Assembly: GCF_005234135.1 (NCBI RefSeq)
Contig: NZ_CP039965.1
Location: forward strand, 1,116,001 to 1,180,000
Source: Pseudorhodobacter turbinis
GTDB taxonomy: Bacteria > Pseudomonadota > Alphaproteobacteria > Rhodobacterales > Rhodobacteraceae
DNA length: 64,000 bases
Reading direction: 5' to 3'
Numbering within the stretch: position 1 is the first letter of the stretch; every line of letters starts with the position of its first letter. The notes beneath the pieces are model-generated. The model did no database searches. It was not told where the DNA came from and worked only from the letters and a program-made list of their open reading frames with translations. The position numbers were made by a program, and so were the translations under genes. Positions 1 through 6,725 of the stretch are shown here, one piece after another.

Positions 1-324
1 TTGGGCGCGAAACCCGATGGCTTGGGCGATTGGCTGGCGGCGATCCGGTCGGGGGCGCAATCCGCGATGATGGAGCTTAATCGGGTGGAGGCTTGGGCCG
101 TCGCTGCGCGGGGCCTAACGGCGGGGCTAAAAGGCTCTACGCCTGCGAAATTGATCGATGCAATCGCGGCCCGCCCCATCTTGACGACCGAGGCCGCCGC
201 CAATCTTACAGGCATTTCCCGCGACAGCGCCGAGCGTGGTTTGGCGCGGCTGCAAGCGATGGGGGTGGTGCATGAGATCACCGGCAGCAAACGGTTTCGG
301 CTGTGGGTGACGGGGCCCGCTTAA
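1..324 (+). CDS. C-terminal part of a probable DUF1612/HTH-domain protein (partial)
   Basis: The frame is open from base 1, so the true start probably lies left of the window; the TTG at base 1 is not convincing as a start. The last 60 or so residues resemble a winged or helix-turn-helix DNA-binding tail: TTEAAANLTGISRDSAERGL followed by a G-V-V-H-E-I wing-like stretch. This arrangement recalls the HTH that closes DUF1612 proteins of alphaproteobacterial plasmids and islands. The function is unknown. The family assignment comes from pattern memory only. The gene ends in TAA at 322-324, overlapping the end of the convergent regulator gene. Confidence 0.5.
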   Translation: MGAKPDGLGDWLAAIRSGAQSAMMELNRVEAWAVAARGLTAGLKGSTPAKLIDAIAARPILTTEAAANLTGISRDSAERGLARLQAMGVVHEITGSKRFRLWVTGPA

Positions 325-917
325 AAGCTGGGCGGGGTGCAGGCCGATACGATGACGCAATCCTCCGTGCCGGTGTTGTGGAACCGATGCGGGATGCGGC
401 TGTCAAAAAGGTAGGCGTCGCCGGCGAAAAGGGTCTCTGTTTCCGCGCCAACGGTCACTTCGATGCTGCCCTCGATCACGATCCCCGCCTCTTCGGCGTC
501 ATGGCTGTATTTCTGCGCGCCGGTATCCGCGCCGGGGCTGTAGCATTCGTGGAGCATCTGGATTTGATGGCTGAGGGCATCGCCGACCTGCCGGATCGAC
601 AGGGCGATGGGCGCGTCGGTCTTGCGCAACAGTTTGTGAGGGTTGACCTCCTGCAGCTCTGATCTGCGGAAAAACACCTGATGGGACTGTGCGACATCCG
701 CGGCGAAAAATTCTGCCAATGACATAGCCAAGGCATCCAGCACCCGTTTGAGCGAAGAGACCGAGGGGCTGGAGTGATTCTGTTCGATCTGGGAAATGGT
801 GCCATTGGTCACGCCGGCCCGGCGGGCCAATTCGCGTTGCGACAGTTTTCGCTGCGTACGGGCGGCCCGCAAGCGGGCACCGATGTTGATTGTGTTCTCA
901 TCTGTAGGTGATGTCAT
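321..917 (-). CDS. XRE-family regulator with C-terminal cupin sensor (PuuR-like)
   Basis: This is a 198-residue regulator. An N-terminal XRE helix-turn-helix (about residues 12-67, with SQRELARRAGVTNGTISQIE) is joined to a cupin_2 domain (about 120-195, with a final HRFHNTG). Proteins of this design (PuuR, HipB-like cupin regulators) sense small amines, amino acids or similar ligands. I chose the ATG at 917 because the HTH begins about ten residues later; an upstream TTG at 980 would add a 21-residue tail with no recognisable feature. The gene is divergent from the TAXI-TRAP operon, which makes it the obvious candidate regulator of that cluster. That link is inference. Confidence 0.8.
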   Translation of the reverse strand: MTSPTDENTINIGARLRAARTQRKLSQRELARRAGVTNGTISQIEQNHSSPSVSSLKRVLDALAMSLAEFFAADVAQSHQVFFRRSELQEVNPHKLLRKTDAPIALSIRQVGDALSHQIQMLHECYSPGADTGAQKYSHDAEEAGIVIEGSIEVTVGAETETLFAGDAYLFDSRIPHRFHNTGTEDCVIVSACTPPSF

Positions 918-1310
918 CGGTACTTTTCTAAGGGCTGATTCTGTTGGCTTGACTATAGGGCAAGCGGGTTTGAACCCCAATGATTGCCTGAAAAATAAAC
1001 AGGGTTGATTGGTATCTTAAACGCCCCTAGGGTGATCAGCTAGGAATAAAGCGGCCGTATGAAGCCGTGTTCCAACAGGGTTTGCTGCGTGACAAGACTA
1101 AAAAGCCATGCGCGCGGCATTTAAGGAAAAGGGTACACTTGCCAAATGCAAAAGCTACTCGCATCATCAGGCTTTGATGGTGTGCCATCCATGGTCGGCG
1201 GCAGATCTTGTCGCAGGCTTTATTCCCCCTCATGCGGGGTGAGGATGTAACGCTGTATCGGTCGCTGAAATGCGGCCCTCCGATTTTGAGACATCGAAAG
1301 GAAGAAAAGA
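918..1310. other. Intergenic region between XRE regulator and TAXI operon
   Basis: About 390 bases without a convincing gene, holding the divergent promoters of the XRE-cupin regulator and the TAXI-TRAP operon. A weak FNR-like half site (TTGAT at 1005-1009) is present, but its partner half matches only 3 of 5 positions and no -10 element is correctly spaced, so I do not call it. The strong ribosome binding site AAAGGAAG lies just before the TAXI start codon at 1311. I cannot identify the operator. Confidence 0.5.
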
Positions 1311-2270
1311 ATGATCCACTGGAAAGCTATTACCGCAGCTGCCGCCATGTCTTTGGCAGCAGGCTCCGTTGCGGCGGAAGAGAAGTTTATCACCATCGGT
1401 ACCGGTGGTCAGACCGGGGTCTATTTTGTTGTCGGGCAGTCGATTTGCCGCCTGATCAACCGGGGCACCGCCGATCATAACCTGAAATGCACAGCACCTT
1501 CGACCGGTGGGTCCATCGCCAACATCAACGCGATTGCGGCGGGTGACATGGATATGGGCGTGGCACAGTCCGACTGGCAGTTCCACGCGTTCAACGGCAC
1601 GTCCGAATTCGAGGGCAAGCAGGTTGAAAAGCTGCGCGCCGTATTTGGTGTGCATGGAGAGCCCTTCTCGGTCATCGCGCGTCAGGATTCTAACATCAAG
1701 AATTTTGACGACCTTAAAGGCAAGCGCGTCAACGTCGGCAACCCCGGTTCGGGTCAGTTGGCAACTATGGGCGTGTTGCTTGATGCCAAAGGCTGGACGA
1801 TGGATGACTTCGGTCTTGCATCCGAGCTGAAGCCCGCAGAGCAGGCCGCCGCACTTGGCGATAACAAGGTGGATGCCATCGTTTATACGGTTGGCCACCC
1901 CAACGGCTCCATCCAGGAAGCGGTTTCGACCGTGGATGCGAACCTTGTGACCGTTGACGGCGAGGCCGTGGATAAGCTGGTCGCGGACAATCCGTTCTAT
2001 GCGTATGCCACCATTCCTGGCGGCATGTACAAAGGCTCTGACGAAGACACCAAGACCTTTGGTGTTAAGGCGACTTTCGTGACCTCCGCTGATGTGGATG
2101 ATGAGGTTGTTTATCAGGTTGTAAAAGCCGTGTTTGACAACTTTGAGCGCTTCAAAGGGCTGCACCCTGCCTTTGCGAACCTCAAGGAAGAAGAGATGAT
2201 CAAAGATGGTCTGTCCGCGCCACTGCACCCCGGTGCTGTGAAATACTACACCGAGCGTGGCTGGATGTAA
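1311..2270 (+). CDS. TAXI-family TRAP transporter periplasmic solute receptor
   Basis: The 319-residue protein has a Sec signal peptide of about 22 residues (cleavage near VAAEE), then the characteristic TAXI start ITIGTGGQTGVYFVVG, including the G-T-G-G-x-x-G-x-Y motif. TAXI receptors bind a solute in the periplasm and pass it to a fused 4TM/12TM permease. The ligand is unknown for most of the family. The SD GAAAGGAAG is well placed. It is the first gene of the operon and is separated from the permease gene by a strong hairpin at 2283-2308, a common arrangement that allows more receptor than permease to be made. Confidence 0.93.
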   Translation: MIHWKAITAAAAMSLAAGSVAAEEKFITIGTGGQTGVYFVVGQSICRLINRGTADHNLKCTAPSTGGSIANINAIAAGDMDMGVAQSDWQFHAFNGTSEFEGKQVEKLRAVFGVHGEPFSVIARQDSNIKNFDDLKGKRVNVGNPGSGQLATMGVLLDAKGWTMDDFGLASELKPAEQAAALGDNKVDAIVYTVGHPNGSIQEAVSTVDANLVTVDGEAVDKLVADNPFYAYATIPGGMYKGSDEDTKTFGVKATFVTSADVDDEVVYQVVKAVFDNFERFKGLHPAFANLKEEEMIKDGLSAPLHPGAVKYYTERGWM

Positions 2271-2282
2271 TCGCCTAATCTG

Positions 2283-2308
2283 TTGGGGCGCGGGTAACCG
2301 CGCCCCAA
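2283..2308 (+). terminator. Intercistronic hairpin after TAXI receptor gene
   Basis: A perfect 11-bp stem (2283-2293 TTGGGGCGCGG with 2298-2308) closes a GTAA tetraloop. There is no T-tract after it. Its place between receptor and permease genes suggests an mRNA-stabilising or attenuating structure rather than a full terminator. Confidence 0.6.
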
Positions 2309-2366
2309 TCTGTGGTTCGAAAAATGATAGAATTGCCGCATAGACGGTAACGCAGGGGGACTTTTG

Positions 2367-5111
2367 ATGGCGACGAATGACCAATCGCAAGGCGGTGGAA
2401 ACCATGGCCTCAGTCAGGCTGAACTTGATGAGCTTGTGGCCTCCTCCGATACCGGCGCGCGCGGATCACAAGGTACGGTTGGCGTATTTCTGATGATGGT
2501 TGCGCTGGCGTGGTCGTTGTTCCAGATCTGGATCGCCTCGCCTGTGCCCTTCATGATCGGGGTCGGCGTTTTCAATGATACCGAGGCGCGGTCCATCCAC
2601 CTTGCCTTTGCGATGTTCCTTGCCTTTGCCGCCTTTCCGGCGTCGCGCAGCCCGATCCAGCTTGGTCTGGGCGTTCTTGTGCCGCTGATTGTTGGTGGCT
2701 TGCTGATGTATTCCGCCAAAGAGGGTGCCTCTGTCTGGTGGATCATGCCGGTTGCAATCTCGATTTCGGCGGTGGTTTTGCTTGGCTCCCCCAAAGACCG
2801 GATACCGGTTTGGGAATGGGCGCTCGCGATCGTCGGTGCGGCTGCCGCGCTTTATCTTTTTGTCTATTACCGCGATATCTCTAGCCGGGTCGGTGCGCCG
2901 ATCACGCAAGATTTCGTGGTTGCCGTGATCGGCATCTTGCTGTTGCTGGAGGCGACGCGCCGTGCGCTTGGGCCGGCCTTGATGATCGTGGCCTCGGTGT
3001 TCCTTGTGTACACCGTGCTTGGCCCGAACATGCCGTCAATTATCGCGCATAAGGGCAATAACCTTTCCGAGATTGTGAACCACCAGTGGATCACCACCGA
3101 GGGTGTGTTCGGCATCGCCTTGGGAGTTTCCACTGGGTTCGTGTTCCTCTTCGTTTTGTTCGGCTCGCTTTTGGATAAGGCGGGCGCGGGCAACTATTTC
3201 ATTCAGGTGGCCTTTTCCTTGATGGGTCACATGCGGGGCGGGCCTGCTAAGGCGGCTGTTGTCTCCTCGGCGATGACGGGTTTGATTTCGGGATCGTCGA
3301 TTGCCAATGTGGTGACAACGGGGACGTTTACGATCCCGCTGATGAAGAAGGTGGGATTCAGCGCCGAAAAAGCCGGCGCGGTTGAGGTGGCCTCTTCGGT
3401 CAACGGGCAGATCATGCCACCTGTGATGGGCGCTGCGGCGTTCTTGATGGTGGAATATGTGGGTATCCCGTATTTTGACGTGGTTACCCATGCCTTTGTG
3501 CCGGCGGTGATTTCCTATATCGCGCTGGTTTATATTGTGCACCTAGAGGCCTGTAAGGCCGGCATGGAAGGCTTGCCGCGCGCTTATGTGCCCAAGCCGA
3601 TTGTGCAGCGTTTGATCGGTATGGTCTTTACCGTTGCGGTGATCTGCGGGCTTTCGCTGGCGGTATACTACGGTATGGGTTGGATCCGTCCGGCGTTTCC
3701 GGCGGCTGCTGGCTATATCATCTTTACCTTTTTGACAGCCATTTACGTGGGCTTGCTGGCCATCGCCGCGCGTGAGGCGCCGCTGAAGCTGGATGATCCG
3801 AACGAGCCGGTGACAAAGCTGCCGCTGCCGGGGCCAACGATCCGGGCCGGCTTGCACTATATCTTGCCGGTTGTGGTACTGGTTTGGGCCTTGATGGTGG
3901 ACCGTCTTTCCCCCGGCCTGTCGGCATTCTGGGCCACGATGTATATGGTGTTCATCCTGCTGACACAGCGCCCGATTTTAGCGATACTGCGTGGCTCGGG
4001 TGAAATGGTGCAAGCGGTGCGGGACGGGTTCACGGACCTGCTTGACGGGTTGGTGACCGGCGCGCGCAATATGATCGGCATCGGTATTGCCACGGCAACG
4101 GCCGGTATCATCGTGGGTGTGGTTAGCCAGACTGGCGTGGGTTCGGCGCTGGCGGATGTGGTTGAGGTGCTTTCGGGCGGGAATATTCTGGCAATTCTGG
4201 CGCTGACGGCGGTGCTGTCGCTTATCCTCGGGATGGGGCTGCCGACGACGGCGAACTATATCGTGGTCTCGGCCCTTTTGGCGCCGGTGATTGTGACACT
4301 GGGGCAGCAAAACGGGTTGATCGTGCCATTGATCGCCGTGCATTTGTTCGTGTTCTACTTCGGGATCATGGCGGATGTGACGCCTCCGGTGGGGCTTGCC
4401 AGCTTTGCAGCGGCGGCGGTTTCGGGCGGTGATCCGATCAAAACCGGCGTGATTGCGTTCTTTTACAGCCTGCGCACGGCGGCGCTGCCGTTCCTGTTTA
4501 TCTTCAACACGGAACTGCTGCTGATCAATGTGACGATGATGCAGGGTATATTCGTGTTCATTGTAGCGACGGTGGCGATGCTGCTGTTTGCCGCTGCGAC
4601 CCAAGGTTGGTTCCTGACACGTAACCGCTTTTATGAAACAGCGGCCTTGCTGTTGGTTGCCTTCACGCTGTTCCGTCCCGGTTTCTGGATGGATATGGTC
4701 TATCCGCCCTATTCCGAAGAGGCCCCTGCCGCTTTGGTTCAAGCCGCTGATGCAACGCCGGTGGGGCAGGATTTGCGCCTGCGCGTGGCCGGCATGAACG
4801 AACTGGGCGACCCGATAGAGTTTGTGGCCATCCTGCCGATCACATCTGGCACCACGGGTGAGGAAAAGCTTGATGCGGCAGGTATTGCCCTGCGCAGTGA
4901 CGGCGACAAGATGATTATCGATGATGTGTCTTATGGCTCTGCGGCGTCCGAGGCCGGGCTCGATTGGGATCAAGAGGTTCTGCGCGTGTTGCGGCCGATT
5001 GACGTTCCGTCAAAATACTGGATGTTCCTGCCGGCTTTGTTGCTGCTTGCCCTTGTGGTCATGTTGCAGCGCGGACGTGCCGCGAAAACCATCCGTCCCG
5101 TTACCGCCTGA
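2367..5111 (+). CDS. TRAP transporter fused permease (4TM+12TM, DctQM-type) with C-terminal DUF3394
   Basis: This is a 914-residue integral membrane protein. The N-terminal quarter corresponds to the small DctQ-like subunit and residues from about 240 onward to the large DctM-like subunit (GLISGSSIANVVTTGTFTIP, LILGMGLPTTANYIVVSALL). The last 200 residues match the DUF3394 tail that many TAXI-TRAP fused permeases carry. It uses an ion gradient to import the solute delivered by the TAXI receptor. I start at the ATG at 2367, which has a GGGGGA SD, not at the TTG at 2364. Its last codons lie 17 bases before the UspA-like gene. Confidence 0.93.
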   Translation: MATNDQSQGGGNHGLSQAELDELVASSDTGARGSQGTVGVFLMMVALAWSLFQIWIASPVPFMIGVGVFNDTEARSIHLAFAMFLAFAAFPASRSPIQLGLGVLVPLIVGGLLMYSAKEGASVWWIMPVAISISAVVLLGSPKDRIPVWEWALAIVGAAAALYLFVYYRDISSRVGAPITQDFVVAVIGILLLLEATRRALGPALMIVASVFLVYTVLGPNMPSIIAHKGNNLSEIVNHQWITTEGVFGIALGVSTGFVFLFVLFGSLLDKAGAGNYFIQVAFSLMGHMRGGPAKAAVVSSAMTGLISGSSIANVVTTGTFTIPLMKKVGFSAEKAGAVEVASSVNGQIMPPVMGAAAFLMVEYVGIPYFDVVTHAFVPAVISYIALVYIVHLEACKAGMEGLPRAYVPKPIVQRLIGMVFTVAVICGLSLAVYYGMGWIRPAFPAAAGYIIFTFLTAIYVGLLAIAAREAPLKLDDPNEPVTKLPLPGPTIRAGLHYILPVVVLVWALMVDRLSPGLSAFWATMYMVFILLTQRPILAILRGSGEMVQAVRDGFTDLLDGLVTGARNMIGIGIATATAGIIVGVVSQTGVGSALADVVEVLSGGNILAILALTAVLSLILGMGLPTTANYIVVSALLAPVIVTLGQQNGLIVPLIAVHLFVFYFGIMADVTPPVGLASFAAAAVSGGDPIKTGVIAFFYSLRTAALPFLFIFNTELLLINVTMMQGIFVFIVATVAMLLFAAATQGWFLTRNRFYETAALLLVAFTLFRPGFWMDMVYPPYSEEAPAALVQAADATPVGQDLRLRVAGMNELGDPIEFVAILPITSGTTGEEKLDAAGIALRSDGDKMIIDDVSYGSAASEAGLDWDQEVLRVLRPIDVPSKYWMFLPALLLLALVVMLQRGRAAKTIRPVTA

Positions 5112-5128
5112 GAGAAAGGAGACAGACC

Positions 5129-5560
5129 ATGACAAAAACGATATTGGTTGCAATCGACGTCACCTCCAAAGCCTCATGGCAACTGGCGCTGCCCGAGGCG
5201 GTAAAGCTTGCCCGTCTGAACGGGGCCGCGCTGCATGTGCTTTATGTGGAACCTGATACCGGCTCTCCGCTGGTCTCGGGGTTTTTGCCCAAGGATTTTG
5301 CCAAAACGGCGCTTGCGCGGGCGAATGCGGAACTGGTCGCCATCGCCAATGACCAGATCCCGCAGGATTTGGGGGCCAAGCTGCACGTCAAACACGGCAC
5401 CGTTCACCGAGAGATTATCGCCAAAATCAAGGACCTTAATGCCGATCTGGTGATTATGGCGTCACTTGCGCCGGATCGGGTGAGGGAGTTTCTGATCGGC
5501 AGCCAAGCTGACAGGGTTGTGCGCAGATCGCCGGTATCTGTGCTTGTCGTCAGGGGATAA
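5129..5560 (+). CDS. Universal stress protein (UspA family)
   Basis: This 143-residue single-domain Usp protein has the typical start ILVAIDVTSKASWQLALPEA and end RVVRRSPVSVLVVRG. Usp proteins are often encoded with TRAP permeases; TeaD of Halomonas modulates the TeaABC transporter and binds ATP. Here the nucleotide-binding signature G-x2-G-x9-G-S/T is incomplete. The stretch before IGSQADRVV reads ASLAPDRVREFL and lacks the leading glycines, so ATP binding is doubtful. The gene follows the permease gene after 17 bases, behind an AGAAAGGAG SD. The likely role is modulation of the transporter. Confidence 0.88.
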   Translation: MTKTILVAIDVTSKASWQLALPEAVKLARLNGAALHVLYVEPDTGSPLVSGFLPKDFAKTALARANAELVAIANDQIPQDLGAKLHVKHGTVHREIIAKIKDLNADLVIMASLAPDRVREFLIGSQADRVVRRSPVSVLVVRG

Positions 5561-5627
5561 TGCTGCGACTGCAAACACGCTCAAGGCCCGCACTCGCGTG
5601 GCCGCACCTTAACGGAGAATATCCCCG

Positions 5628-6647
5628 ATGACCCCCTTTGCGATTGCCGGCGTCCAGATGTACGTAAACGCATTGCAACCCAACATTGCCGGAATGTTGC
5701 AGCGTCTTGATATCTTGATGGTGCGTTTTCCATGGACACAGATGGTTCTGTTTTCGGAACTCGCCCCGCTTGGCCCCTTGCCGCGCTTTGCATTGCCCTT
5801 TGACAACGAGCATTTGCACCGCTTTCAGGAAGCCGCGATCAAGCACAATATCTGGCTGATCCCCGGCTCTATGTTCGAGCAGGCCGAGGATGGGCTGATC
5901 TATAACACCTCAGCCGTGATCAACCCGCAGGGGCAGGTCATCAAGAAATACCGCAAGATGTTTCCGTTCCGCCCCTATGAAGATGGCATCGCGGCAGGGA
6001 CGGAGTTTTGTATCTTTGACGTGCCAGAGGTTGGGCGTTTCGGGTTGTCGATCTGCTATGATATGTGGTTCCCCGAAACCACGCGCCAACTGACCAGTGC
6101 CGGCGTTGAGGTGCTTTTGCACCCCGTTCTGACCGGTACCACCGACCGCGAGGCAGAGCTTTCGATTGCCCGCGCCACGGCGGTACAGTTCCAGTGCTAT
6201 GTGATTGATGTGAACGGGTTGGGCGCGGGCGGCAACGGGCGGTCTTGTGTGATTGATCCGACCTCGACCGTGTTGCACCAATCGGCGGGACAAGAGGATA
6301 TGTTCCCGATTGAAGTGGATCTTGATCAGGTGCGCCGCCAACGTGAAACCGGTATGAAGGGTTTGGGGCAGGTTCTCAAAAGCTTCCGAGACCGGTCTGT
6401 TGACTTTCCGGTCTATGATCGGGCCAGCGGGGCGGATGCCTATTTGCACGGGCTTGGCCCCTTGGCGATCCCGCAGCAGGGAACCACGGCGGGAATTTCG
6501 CCTTTGAATTTGGGCGCGACCACTTTGCCTGAGGATATCATCAAAGGTGCCCCCGCGCCCGAACTTCTTGCGCAAAACCAGCCGTACCACACAGCCGAGG
6601 ACCCACAGCCGGTAACGCCGGTGGCAGGAAAGACCGTTACGGGCTGA
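5628..6647 (+). CDS. Carbon-nitrogen hydrolase (nitrilase superfamily)
   Basis: The 339-residue cytoplasmic amidohydrolase has the Glu-Lys-Cys catalytic triad visible: E44 in LFSELAP, K110 in YRKMFPF and C143 in SICYDMWFPE. Members hydrolyse amides, carbamoyl amides or nitriles, for example N-carbamoylputrescine or omega-amides. The final 70 residues (from about 270), rich in proline and glycine, extend beyond the usual nitrilase fold. It lies in the TAXI-TRAP operon before a PLP decarboxylase. An amide of an amine or amino acid is therefore a plausible substrate, but the true one cannot be named. The start ATG at 5628 follows a GGAGAA SD. Confidence 0.85.
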   Translation: MTPFAIAGVQMYVNALQPNIAGMLQRLDILMVRFPWTQMVLFSELAPLGPLPRFALPFDNEHLHRFQEAAIKHNIWLIPGSMFEQAEDGLIYNTSAVINPQGQVIKKYRKMFPFRPYEDGIAAGTEFCIFDVPEVGRFGLSICYDMWFPETTRQLTSAGVEVLLHPVLTGTTDREAELSIARATAVQFQCYVIDVNGLGAGGNGRSCVIDPTSTVLHQSAGQEDMFPIEVDLDQVRRQRETGMKGLGQVLKSFRDRSVDFPVYDRASGADAYLHGLGPLAIPQQGTTAGISPLNLGATTLPEDIIKGAPAPELLAQNQPYHTAEDPQPVTPVAGKTVTG

Positions 6648-6696
6648 TATTCCGGGGCAGGGCCTTGCGGTTCTGCCCCGGCTTCACATCAGCCCG
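6640..6696 (+). terminator. Nested two-stem hairpin overlapping the nitrilase stop codon
   Basis: The outer stem is CGGGCTGAT (6640-6648) pairing with 6688-6696. The inner stem is CCGGGGCAG (6652-6660) pairing with 6673-6681. Both are perfect 9-bp arms. The stop codon (6645-6647) lies inside the outer arm and no T-tract follows. Probably an attenuator or processing site between the nitrilase and decarboxylase genes. Confidence 0.55.
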
Positions 6697-6725
6697 GCCG
6701 ATACATTTAGCCAAAGGACGATGCG

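Noticed and set aside
1005..1018. TTGAT-TGGT-ATCTT as a third FNR-type box
   Set aside because: Only 8 of 10 positions match, and no -10-like hexamer lies 22 nt downstream, unlike the two accepted boxes.
1230..2405. 391-codon minus-strand open frame opposite the TAXI receptor gene
   Set aside because: The composition is typical of an antisense shadow, and the plus strand has a signal peptide and family motif.
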